Positions 7,861-15,023 are shown, numbered from the stretch's first letter. The stretch is 32,198 nt of DNA from Crocinitomicaceae bacterium (GCA_018623405.1 JAAZVO010000001.1:1-32198), one strand, 5' to 3'. Made by a program: numbers and translations. Notes: a model not told the origin generated them from the letters alone.

Positions 7861-9275
7861 TGAAGAAGAGCTTAATATTATTATTTATTCTTTCTACATT
7901 TTTTGGGTTTACTCAAGAAGATGAAGTTCCGCCTATGGAACCACACCACCATGAGCATAGCCTTACAGAAGACCCCTACCATGAGCATCCTAAATGCGAA
8001 AAATTAATGGATGTTTTTAAATCAGGTTATATGGCAGGTAGAGTAAGGTATTATTTTATGAATACTAACCATACTCAACATGGGGAGAACTATTATGCCA
8101 ATGCAATAGGTGGGGCCTTAGCCTACCATACAGCGGTTTATTATGGTTTCAGTGCAGGTTTAAGCGGAATTTTTGTTTACAACATTGGCTCAAGCCATTT
8201 CCATGATACTTTGCTTTCTGTGAATGAGCTAGAGCTTTTTGATGTTACTCACCCGGAAAACAGAAACGACTTAGACCGTTTAGAGGAGCTATACATTGCG
8301 TATGAGTGGAAAAAGAATAAAATTAAATATGGAAAGCAAGATGTTTCTACTCCATTGGTAAACATGCAAGATACTAGAATGAAGCCCTATGTTTTTAAAG
8401 GCATTTGGGGAAATTTTTGGATAACCGAAAGCACCACTTTTAATGCAGGTTGGTTTACTGAGGCTTCACCACGCTCTACAACGCATTGGTATCCAATTGC
8501 AGAAGCTATTGGCTTGTATGGCGAAGGGCAAAGCACTACAGGTCTTCCATCCGATTATCAAGGGTTTTTATCTTCTAAAGGGATGGGGATTTTTGGTTTA
8601 GAAGATCATAGAAGAAATCTGAATTCTCAAGCATGGTTTTATCATATAAATAATATACTAAACACCTACTATTTGCAATTCGATTACCAAATTCCATTGC
8701 AACACTATGCCTTAATTACAGGTATCCAAGGAGTTTACCAGCAACCGCACAATAAGGGTGGCAGTCCTGATGGAACTCACGTTTATTATGACCCTACCCA
8801 AACAACCACATTGGTTTCAGGTAGGTTGGGATTTAAAACTCCTCATCAAACCTATACGGTTAATGCAACTACTATTTCTAACTCAGGTAGGTTTATTTTT
8901 CCAAGAGAGTTTGGAAGAGAGCAATTTTACACCACCTTACCTAGAGGAAGAATTGAAGGTTTAGGCGGTGCATCGCAACTTGTACTAAAAGCAGAAACAG
9001 AAAAGCTTTTTGATGAGAAGTTTAATGGTTTTATTGCTTTTGGTAGAACATTTACTCCGGGTAGAACCAACTTTGAGTTAAACAAATACGCCACCGCAGA
9101 TTATGATCATTTTGCAGCTAACCTTCTTTTTAAACCAAGAATGGAAGAGGAAGAGGGGCTTACCATTAGGCTGTTATATGTGTTATTTTCTGCCTACCAT
9201 TTACCCAAAAATCCATCTCCGGATTTTCACAAACAATACCATCAAATTAACCTTATTGCCAACATCAAATTTTAA
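7860..9275 (+). CDS. OprD-like outer-membrane porin with His-rich N-terminus
   Basis: A 471-residue outer-membrane beta-barrel candidate. The signal peptide is about residues 1-19 (MKKSLILLFILSTFFGFTQ). A His/acid-rich segment follows (about 27-43, MEPHHHEHSLTEDPYHEHP) with a single cysteine at 46. The rest alternates aromatic and polar residues, as in barrel strands: GRVRYYFMNTNHTQ near 60, LEELYIAYEWKKNKIKYGKQ mid-protein, and a C-terminal strand ending in Phe. The composition and the GKQDVSTPLVNMQD region recall OprD-type porins; the family assignment is moderate. The start is the ATG of TAATG at 7860; the upstream in-frame TTG at 7848 would lie before the signal peptide. It sits between the two YeeE halves, suggesting a role in moving sulfur compounds or metal through the outer membrane. 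Confidence 0.72.
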   Translation: MKKSLILLFILSTFFGFTQEDEVPPMEPHHHEHSLTEDPYHEHPKCEKLMDVFKSGYMAGRVRYYFMNTNHTQHGENYYANAIGGALAYHTAVYYGFSAGLSGIFVYNIGSSHFHDTLLSVNELELFDVTHPENRNDLDRLEELYIAYEWKKNKIKYGKQDVSTPLVNMQDTRMKPYVFKGIWGNFWITESTTFNAGWFTEASPRSTTHWYPIAEAIGLYGEGQSTTGLPSDYQGFLSSKGMGIFGLEDHRRNLNSQAWFYHINNILNTYYLQFDYQIPLQHYALITGIQGVYQQPHNKGGSPDGTHVYYDPTQTTTLVSGRLGFKTPHQTYTVNATTISNSGRFIFPREFGREQFYTTLPRGRIEGLGGASQLVLKAETEKLFDEKFNGFIAFGRTFTPGRTNFELNKYATADYDHFAANLLFKPRMEEEEGLTIRLLYVLFSAYHLPKNPSPDFHKQYHQINLIANIKF

Positions 9276-9279
9276 CATT

Positions 9280-9693
9280 ATGAAACTTTTTAAATTCTTT
9301 TTAGTCGGTATATTTTTCGGAATTGCACTCTCTAAAGGAGAGGTAGTATCTTGGTTTCGTATCTACGAAATGTTCCGTTTCGATGCATTTCACATGTACG
9401 GAATAATAGGCTCTGCAGTTGTATTAGGAGCATTAATAACATGGTTTATAAAACGAACTTCAATGAAGAGCGTGGAAGGCAGCTTAATAAAGTTTACGCC
9501 AAAAAAGTTTAGTATTCCTCGTTATTTGGTTGGAGGAACTTTTTTTGGACTAGGTTGGGCCATGGTTGGAGCTTGCCCTGGCCCTATGTATATTTTAGTA
9601 GGTAAAGGCTTTTTCACCATTTTCATTGTAATTATTGGAGCTATTATTGGCACCATGATTTACGGAGTGCTAAGACCCAAATTACCTCATTAA
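9280..9693 (+). CDS. YeeE/YedE-family sulfur transporter, C-terminal half (DUF6691-like)
   Basis: A 137-residue protein with about four membrane segments. The motif GLGWAMVGACPGPMYILVGKG near residues 92-112 is the second conserved cysteine motif of YeeE transporters. It probably pairs with the 7279-7860 product to form one transporter. The ATG at 9280, 4 bases after the porin stop, is chosen because it begins directly with a hydrophobic segment (MKLFKFFLVGIFFG); the longer frame back to 9103 runs inside the porin gene and is not membrane-like. It is the last gene of the operon, and its 3' end overlaps the convergent methyltransferase gene by 12 bases. Confidence 0.85.
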   Translation: MKLFKFFLVGIFFGIALSKGEVVSWFRIYEMFRFDAFHMYGIIGSAVVLGALITWFIKRTSMKSVEGSLIKFTPKKFSIPRYLVGGTFFGLGWAMVGACPGPMYILVGKGFFTIFIVIIGAIIGTMIYGVLRPKLPH

Positions 9694-10377
9694 AGAGAGC
9701 TTTGCTAAATAATCATTAGCGTTCCCCTCTTTTACCTTAGAAGCATGCAAGCCTAAAGCGCTTGCTGTTTCTTTTAAGGTTTCAAAATCAATAAACAACC
9801 ACTCAAAGGGCTGATCGAAGTTGTTTTGGTAACTCACCTGATATTCTATTTCTCCGTAATAAGGAATTTCTTGTTTAGAAGGTAGTTCATCATACAAATA
9901 GTCTATATCTGCGGAGTCTAGATAGATAACTCCATCTGGCGCTAAAAAAGTTTTTAGCAAGCTAATAAAATTAGTTAGACTATCAATATTTTCAGCTATG
10001 CCTATGCCATTCATAAGCAAGTAAATAGTGTTGTATTGCTGTTGAGGATTATAGCTCCAAACCGATTTACAAATAACATTCTCTACTCCTCTTTCTTTCA
10101 TTATTGAACAAAACACTTCAGATTGTTCTATCGCATCAACATCAAAGCCCTCTTCTTGCAGTATAAGGGCATGGCAGCCAACACCTGCTCCTATGTCAAG
10201 AATTTTTCCTTTAGCTTTTGCTAATGCGGTTTGCTCAAGTAAAGGCATTTCACTTTTTGGCCTGTAGAAGTAAGAGGCATGATAGGTTACTTCATCACCT
10301 AAGTTAGATTTTACGCTAAAGGCTACCTCATTTTTCGTGAGCCAATATTCCGAAATCGCATTTTCAAAACAATTCAT
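9682..10377 (-). CDS. Class I SAM-dependent methyltransferase
   Basis: A 231-residue cytoplasmic protein. The SAM-binding motif ILDIGAGVGCHALIL lies near residues 75-89, followed by the acidic residue of VDAIEQSE and by a motif IV-like stretch, IYLLMNGIGIAEN. The C-terminal part (EWLFIDFETLKETASALGLHA) fits small-molecule methyltransferases, but the substrate is unknown. It is convergent with the YeeE second half and divergent from SQR, sharing a 128-base intergenic region that contains two palindromes. A near -7 element on this strand (CACCTTTG, bases 10382-10389 reversed) lies too close to the ATG to be certain. A link to sulfur metabolism is possible only by location. Confidence 0.82.
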   Translation of the reverse strand: MNCFENAISEYWLTKNEVAFSVKSNLGDEVTYHASYFYRPKSEMPLLEQTALAKAKGKILDIGAGVGCHALILQEEGFDVDAIEQSEVFCSIMKERGVENVICKSVWSYNPQQQYNTIYLLMNGIGIAENIDSLTNFISLLKTFLAPDGVIYLDSADIDYLYDELPSKQEIPYYGEIEYQVSYQNNFDQPFEWLFIDFETLKETASALGLHASKVKEGNANDYLAKLSLMR

Positions 10378-10399
10378 GGGTCAAAGGTGATGAAAAAGA

Positions 10400-10418
10400 T
10401 GATTTATATCATAAATCA
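10400..10418. promoter_or_regulatory. Upstream palindrome in the SQR/methyltransferase region
   Basis: TGATTTATATCATAAATCA has perfect 7-base arms around TATCA. Its left part TGATTTATATCA is itself a palindrome and differs by one base from the core of the TauE operator (TGATTTACATCA, 4063-4074). It lies about 67 bases before the SQR -7 element and about 23 before the divergent methyltransferase start, so it could serve either promoter. Confidence 0.5.
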
Positions 10419-10437
10419 CTGTTTTTTACGCTATTAG

Positions 10438-10451
10438 GTGACCAAAATCAC
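10438..10451. promoter_or_regulatory. Crp/Fnr-type operator of the SQR-cyd operon
   Basis: GTGACCAAAATCAC has the same GTGA-N6-TCAC form as the TauE site. The gap to the -7 element is 21 bases here and 22 at TauE. This places its centre near -41.5, the class II activator position. Confidence 0.68.
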
Positions 10452-10472
10452 AATTATACGCTAGATGTGAAA

Positions 10473-10480
10473 TAACTTTG
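10473..10480 (+). promoter_or_regulatory. -7 promoter element of the SQR-cyd operon
   Basis: TAACTTTG matches TAnnTTTG exactly, 25 bases before the SQR ATG. No -33 TTTG is visible at the usual spacing, which fits an activator-dependent promoter. Confidence 0.65.
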
Positions 10481-10505
10481 AACCTTAAACCAAAACCAAT
10501 TTATT

Positions 10506-11783
10506 ATGGCAGAGAAACATCACCAAATAGTAATTATTGGAGCAGGAACAGGCGGAATTACTGTAGCTGCACAATTGTTGAGAAAAAACAAATCTTTAGA
10601 TGTAGTAATTGTTGACCCATCAGACAAGCATTATTACCAACCCGCTTGGACATTAGTAGGCGCAGGAACTTTTGATTATAAAGATACCGTAAGAGATCAA
10701 GCATCTGTTATTCCTCCCGGTGCAAAGTGGATACAAGAGTATGCAGAAGAAGTAGATCCGGAAAACAACGCTGTTAAATTAAGAAACGGAGATACGTTAA
10801 CATATGATTTTTTAGTGGCTTCGCCAGGAATCCAAATTGATTTAGATGGAATTGAAGGCCTAAAAGAAGCAATGGGTAAAAATGATGTTTGCTCCAATTA
10901 CGTTGATCCTGACTATACATGGGAAGTACTACAAAACTTTAAAGGCGGAAACGCTTTGTTTACTCAGCCTGCAACACCTATTAAGTGCGGAGGCGCCCCT
11001 CAAAAAATTATGTATTTAGCAGATGACCATTTTGCTAAATCAGGAATAAAAGATAAAACCAACGTAATTTTTGCAACTCCCGGTACTTCAATATTTGGTG
11101 TGCCAGAATTTGCTAGAACCTTAATGAATGCGATTAACAGAAAAGGAATCATCTTAAAGTTCTATCATAAATTAGTGAAAATTGATGGTGAAAATAAAAA
11201 GGCAATTTATGAGCTAACAGCAACAGATGAAAGTAATTGTATCATTACTGTTAATGATGACAATAACGTTATTCACGAAGAAATTGTAGGTACAACCAGG
11301 CTTACCATTCCTTATGATATGATGCATTTGGCTCCACCACAATCTGCCCCCGATTTTATTAAGACTTCTAAAATCTCTCATCAAGAGGGAGGTAGTAAAG
11401 GTTGGGTAAAAGTTGACCAAAACAGTTTGCAAAACCCAGATTACCCTAATGTATTTGCCCTTGGCGATGTTGCAGCTTTACCTACGGCAAAAACAGGAGC
11501 AGCAGTAAGAAAACAGGCTCCGGTAGTGGTAGATAATTTGCTAAAATTAATTGCCCATAAAGAGGCAAACAACAAAGGCTACACTGGCTATTCTTCTTGC
11601 CCATTAGTAACCGGTTACGGCAAAATGGTACTAGCAGAGTTTGGTTATGGCAACAAAAGAATGAGCGATCCTATCCTCTCTAAACTTGTGGATACCACAA
11701 AAGAGCAATGGAGTATGTGGATACTTAAAAAATACGGATTGCCTTACATGTATTGGAATTTAATGCTTAGAGGTAAGGCCTAA
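10506..11783 (+). CDS. sqr: Sulfide:quinone oxidoreductase, type II-like
   Basis: A 425-residue peripheral membrane flavoprotein that oxidises sulfide, transfers the sulfane sulfur to an acceptor and reduces quinone. Seen: the N-terminal FAD motif IVIIGAGTGGITVAAQLL, YYQPAWTLVGAG, the redox cysteine segment PIKCGGAPQK (Cys161), the second FAD segment VFALGDVAALPTAKTGAA, and the second redox cysteine in SCPLVTGYGKMVLAEFGY (Cys365). The CGGAPQK and CPLVTGY pair resembles the mitochondrial-type (type II) SQR, which fits a two-cysteine mechanism feeding a persulfide dioxygenase such as the CstB-like protein here. It is the first gene after an activator-type promoter and is followed 5 bases later by a small membrane gene and cydAB, so its electrons probably reach the bd oxidase. 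Confidence 0.92.
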   Translation: MAEKHHQIVIIGAGTGGITVAAQLLRKNKSLDVVIVDPSDKHYYQPAWTLVGAGTFDYKDTVRDQASVIPPGAKWIQEYAEEVDPENNAVKLRNGDTLTYDFLVASPGIQIDLDGIEGLKEAMGKNDVCSNYVDPDYTWEVLQNFKGGNALFTQPATPIKCGGAPQKIMYLADDHFAKSGIKDKTNVIFATPGTSIFGVPEFARTLMNAINRKGIILKFYHKLVKIDGENKKAIYELTATDESNCIITVNDDNNVIHEEIVGTTRLTIPYDMMHLAPPQSAPDFIKTSKISHQEGGSKGWVKVDQNSLQNPDYPNVFALGDVAALPTAKTGAAVRKQAPVVVDNLLKLIAHKEANNKGYTGYSSCPLVTGYGKMVLAEFGYGNKRMSDPILSKLVDTTKEQWSMWILKKYGLPYMYWNLMLRGKA

Positions 11784-11788
11784 AGCCA

Positions 11789-11980
11789 ATGGAGAAAGTA
11801 AAACAAACCTTTATATTATTTGCGGTTGTAACGGTACTTTACTTTCTGTTAAAAGTAATACCTCATCCACCTTTTTTGGATGAGCATACTTACAGGAAAA
11901 GCATTAAAGCGTTTTTAGGGCTCCTACTTTCGGTAGGAGCCTTATTTATTTATCAACCTCCCAAAAACAAATCGGTTTAA
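11789..11980 (+). CDS. Small two-helix membrane protein upstream of cydA
   Basis: A 63-residue protein with two hydrophobic segments (about 7-23 and 40-57) joined by a polar loop (PHPPFLDEHTYRKS) and a Lys-rich tail. I do not recognise the family. It begins 5 bases after the SQR stop, and its stop overlaps the cydA ATG as TAATG, so it is translationally coupled to cydA. Small single-helix subunits (CydX, CydS) are known in other bd oxidases, but this has two helices and no sequence I can equate with them. A role as an oxidase accessory or SQR membrane anchor is inference. Its second half contains a strong hairpin (11919-11941). Confidence 0.7.
   Translation: MEKVKQTFILFAVVTVLYFLLKVIPHPPFLDEHTYRKSIKAFLGLLLSVGALFIYQPPKNKSV
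11919..11941 (+). terminator. Terminator-like hairpin inside the small gene before cydA
   Basis: Perfect 9-base arms GGCTCCTAC and GTAGGAGCC enclose TTTCG and are followed by TTATTTATTT. This is an intrinsic-terminator shape with an imperfect T-tract, lying inside a coding region 38 bases before cydA. It may partly terminate SQR transcripts or protect the mRNA end, or it may simply reflect coding sequence. Confidence 0.5.
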
Positions 11981-13371
11981 TGGAATATACAGTAGAGTTT
12001 TTATCCAGATTACAATTTGCTGCCACTGCAATGTTCCACTACATTTTCCCTCCATTTAGTATTGGCTTAGGGCTAATCTTGGTAATTTTCGAATCGTACT
12101 ATTTTATTACCAAAGACAAGGTGTATGAAAATATAACCCGTTTTTGGATAAAAATATTTGCAGCTAATTTTTCGGTAGGAGTTGCCTCAGGCATTGTGTT
12201 AGAGTTTGAATTTGGTACCAATTGGGCTACTTACTCTCGCTTTGTTGGAGATGTTTTTGGTTCGCCTTTGGCTGCCGAAGGAATATTTGCTTTCTTTTTG
12301 GAGTCAGGCTTTTTAGCCATTTTATTGTTTGGGTGGAATAAGGTAAAACCGTGGGTGCATCTCTTTGCCACTTTCATGGTTTTTATCGGTTCAATGATGT
12401 CTGGTTTTTGGATAGTTGCAGCAAACTCATGGCAACAAACCCCTGTAGCCTATGAGGTAATTACCGATGCTTCAGGCATCACCAAAGCCGTTATCACAGA
12501 TTTTTGGGAGATGGTTTTTAACCCATCAACACCTTCAAGGTTTTCACACACTATTATAGGAGCCTTTTTACAAGGTTCGTTTCTAGTATTAAGTATATCA
12601 GCATATTACCTCTACAAAAAAATACACTTAGAGTTTGCTACCCGTTCATTCACTATTGCTTTAGGAGTGGCGTTTGTTTCAGCTTTGGCGCAACCACTAT
12701 TAGGCCATGAAAGCGCCAAGGTAGCGTATGAATACCAACCGGCAAAAATGGCTGCTTTCGAAGGTTTGTATGAAACAAAAGACAATGCGCCACTTTACCT
12801 TTTTGGTTGGGTAGATGAAGAAGCGGAGCAAACAAAAGGTATAGCAATTCCCGGCATGCTGAGTTACTTATTAAACTGGGATAACGACTTTGTAGTTAAG
12901 GGGTTAAATGAATTTCCTGAGGAAGAAAGACCACCTGTAAATGCAGTTTTTCAATCGTATCATTTAATGGTAGCCATTGGTATGGGATTAATTCTTATTA
13001 CATTTCTAGGATTGTTATTGCTCTACAAGAAAACCGTATTCAGAAAAAAATGGATTTTATGGATTTTTATGCTGTCGGTTTTCCTGCCGGTTTTTGCAAA
13101 CCAAGCAGGGTGGATTTCTGCAGAAAGAGGCAGGCAGCCTTATACTGTGTATGGATTACTAAAAACCTCTGAAAGCTACTCTAAGTCTTTGGTTGAGAGC
13201 GAGGTATTAACAAGTCTTATTCTCTTCTTTTTAATTTATGGTTTGCTGTTTTTTACTTGGTTATTTGTTTTGAATAAAGAAATTCAGCATGGCCCTGAAA
13301 CCTTAAACCCTGAAGATAATTTGTATAGGCAAAGAAAACTAAGAATTAACCTCTTAAAATTCTTAAAGTAA
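11980..13371 (+). CDS. cydA: Cytochrome bd ubiquinol oxidase subunit I
   Basis: A 463-residue inner-membrane subunit with about nine helices that binds hemes b558, b595 and d and oxidises quinol. Seen: His20 in TAMFHYIFPPFSIG, the acidic proton-path residues in LAAEGIFAFFLESG (Glu100, Glu108), the heme b558 ligand region SHTIIGAFLQG (His190), the quinol-site Lys256 and Glu261 in QPAKMAAFEGLYE, and GWISAERGRQPYTVYG near the C-terminus. It is shorter than E. coli CydA (522 residues), mainly through a short Q-loop. The TAATG overlap with the preceding gene and the 1-base overlap with cydB show tight coupling. Bd oxidases tolerate sulfide that blocks heme-copper oxidases, which explains the pairing with SQR. 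Confidence 0.96.
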   Translation: MEYTVEFLSRLQFAATAMFHYIFPPFSIGLGLILVIFESYYFITKDKVYENITRFWIKIFAANFSVGVASGIVLEFEFGTNWATYSRFVGDVFGSPLAAEGIFAFFLESGFLAILLFGWNKVKPWVHLFATFMVFIGSMMSGFWIVAANSWQQTPVAYEVITDASGITKAVITDFWEMVFNPSTPSRFSHTIIGAFLQGSFLVLSISAYYLYKKIHLEFATRSFTIALGVAFVSALAQPLLGHESAKVAYEYQPAKMAAFEGLYETKDNAPLYLFGWVDEEAEQTKGIAIPGMLSYLLNWDNDFVVKGLNEFPEEERPPVNAVFQSYHLMVAIGMGLILITFLGLLLLYKKTVFRKKWILWIFMLSVFLPVFANQAGWISAERGRQPYTVYGLLKTSESYSKSLVESEVLTSLILFFLIYGLLFFTWLFVLNKEIQHGPETLNPEDNLYRQRKLRINLLKFLK

Positions 13372-14444
13372 TGGACTACAATGTTGTTTGGTTTTTAATT
13401 GTGGGGTTTTTATTGGTAGGTTATGCCATTCTAGATGGATTTGATTTAGGTGTTGGTGCGTGGCATTTTCTCGGAAAAACCGACCATGAAAGAAGAATAT
13501 TAATGAACTCGATTGGTCCCGTTTGGGATGGAAACGAAGTTTGGCTTGTTACCGCCGGTGGTGCTTTGTTTGCTGCATTTCCGGATGTGTATGCAACCGC
13601 ATTTTCAGGTTTTTATTTACCATTCATGTTTTTGCTATTTGCTTTAATTTTTAGGGCGGTTAGCATTGAGTTTAGGAGTAAAGAAGAAAGTAAAACTTGG
13701 CGAAACTTTTGGGATTGGTGCTTTTCACTAGGTTCTATTGTTGCTGCACTATTGTTTGGTATAGCAATAGGAAATGTAATTGTTGGATTCGAAATTGGAT
13801 CTGATAAAGAATACCAAGGTGCCTTTCTAGATTTAGTTTCACCCTACACAGTGCTCACAGGAATATTTAATGTTATTATGTTTATGATGCATGGCGCCAT
13901 TTACTTAACTTTAAAAACCGAGGGGGACCTTCAAAAACGAGCAAAAAAATGGGCATCAAAAACCTATTTTGTTTTTCTGATTTTATATGCTTTTGTTACT
14001 GCTTTTACCATTTTCATTAGACCTGAAATGTTAGCCAACTTCTCTTTTGGGATGATGGAGCCTTCTACCAATCACCCTTTAATAATAAACCACCAAATAT
14101 TTATTTCTGTAGTTGCTTGGAGTATAGTGTTGTTAAATGCCTTAGCCATACTAAACATCTTAAGGGCATTAACTAAAAACAAGTTTTTGCAAGCCTTTGT
14201 TTCATCAGCATTAATGATGGCGGCAATAATTCTATTTTTTGCTTTAGGTTTATTTCCTAATATGATGGTTTCAACCTTATCACCTGATTTTAGCTTGGAT
14301 ATTTATAATTCCTCCTCATCAGATTATACCTTAAAAACCATGTTTGTTTTAGCCTTAATAGGGATGCCCTTTGTAATTGCTTACACCACAATTATTTACT
14401 GGAGTTATAGGGGGGTTACTAAAATTGATGAGCAGAGTTACTAA
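13371..14444 (+). CDS. cydB: Cytochrome bd ubiquinol oxidase subunit II
   Basis: A 357-residue inner-membrane subunit with about eight to nine helices, partner of CydA and needed for assembly of the bd oxidase. Seen: the N-terminal family motif GYAILDGFDLGVG, GPVWDGNEVWLVTAGGALFAAFP, and FRAVSIEFRSKEESKTWRNFWD. The ATG overlaps the cydA TAA by one base. The length is normal for the family. No cydCD transporter genes for bd assembly follow; the next gene is rplM. No clear terminator is visible between cydB and the rplM promoter, only weak AT-rich repeats. Confidence 0.96.
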   Translation: MDYNVVWFLIVGFLLVGYAILDGFDLGVGAWHFLGKTDHERRILMNSIGPVWDGNEVWLVTAGGALFAAFPDVYATAFSGFYLPFMFLLFALIFRAVSIEFRSKEESKTWRNFWDWCFSLGSIVAALLFGIAIGNVIVGFEIGSDKEYQGAFLDLVSPYTVLTGIFNVIMFMMHGAIYLTLKTEGDLQKRAKKWASKTYFVFLILYAFVTAFTIFIRPEMLANFSFGMMEPSTNHPLIINHQIFISVVAWSIVLLNALAILNILRALTKNKFLQAFVSSALMMAAIILFFALGLFPNMMVSTLSPDFSLDIYNSSSSDYTLKTMFVLALIGMPFVIAYTTIIYWSYRGVTKIDEQSY

Positions 14445-14483
14445 ATTGTAGATAACAATGTGTAATTCAATTTGCTTTAGGTG

Positions 14484-14514
14484 TTGTTGTAATTAAAAAA
14501 TAGTCTTACATTTG
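14484..14514 (+). promoter_or_regulatory. Promoter of the rplM-rpsI operon
   Basis: TTGTTG (14484-14489) as the -33 region and TACATTTG (14507-14514) as a perfect -7 element are 17 bases apart. This is the most complete Bacteroidota promoter in the window, as expected for ribosomal protein genes. The TTTGCAGCCCC trailing sequence gives a leader of about 45-50 bases before the GTG at 14566. Confidence 0.8.
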
Positions 14515-14518
14515 CAGC

Positions 14519-14532
14519 CCCAAAATTTTGGG
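14519..14532. repeat. Palindrome at the start of the rplM leader
   Basis: CCCAAAATTTTGGG is a perfect 14-base palindrome beginning 5 bases after the -7 element, so it lies at or just past the transcription start. It could be an operator, an initial-transcribed hairpin, or part of a ribosomal leader; the short leader leaves little room for a complex RNA. Confidence 0.4.
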
Positions 14533-14565
14533 AAATTTGTTTGTTCATCACTAATTTATAGATAA

Positions 14566-15021
14566 GTGGATACTTTAAGTTATAAAACAGTTTCGGTAAA
14601 TAAAGAAAACGCTAACAAAAAATGGTTAGTTGTTGATGCAGAAGGTCAAACCTTAGGAAGATTTGCTTCTAGAGTAGCAATGGTGCTTAGAGGTAAACAT
14701 AAAGCTTCTTTTACTCCTCATGCCGATACCGGAGATAATGTAATTGTTATTAACGCAGAAAAGATTGTTTTGAGCGGAAACAAAGAATTGCAAAAAGAAT
14801 ATATCAGGCATACTACCTATCCTGGTGGTCAAAGGTCTACTACTTATGCTGAGATGAAAAGCAAACACCCTGAAAGAGTAATTGAAAAAGCTGTTAAGGG
14901 AATGCTTCCAAAAAATAAACTTGGTAGCGAATTATTCAGAAATCTTTATGTATATGCCGGTACAGATCACACTCACGAAGGTCAAAAACCGGAATCATTT
15001 AACATCAACTCAATAAAATAA
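14566..15021 (+). CDS. rplM: Ribosomal protein L13 (uL13)
   Basis: A 151-residue large-subunit protein that binds 23S rRNA early in assembly. Seen: KKWLVVDAEGQTLGRFASRVAMVLRGKHK, the TPHADTGDNVIVINAEKI core, and RHTTYPGGQRS followed by AVKGMLPKNKLG. The start is GTG at 14566, giving the DTLSYKT N-terminus typical of Bacteroidota L13; no suitable ATG exists nearby. It forms an operon with rpsI, 2 bases downstream. Confidence 0.97.
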   Translation: MDTLSYKTVSVNKENANKKWLVVDAEGQTLGRFASRVAMVLRGKHKASFTPHADTGDNVIVINAEKIVLSGNKELQKEYIRHTTYPGGQRSTTYAEMKSKHPERVIEKAVKGMLPKNKLGSELFRNLYVYAGTDHTHEGQKPESFNINSIK

Positions 15022-15023
15022 AC

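Noticed and set aside
8758..8964. Plus-strand 68-residue reading frame within the porin gene
   Set aside because: It is an alternative frame of a well-supported coding region, without its own promoter or recognisable protein features.
9103..9279. Long N-terminal extension of the DUF6691-like protein
   Set aside because: This stretch is the third frame of the porin gene; the ATG at 9280 begins the membrane protein right after the porin stop.
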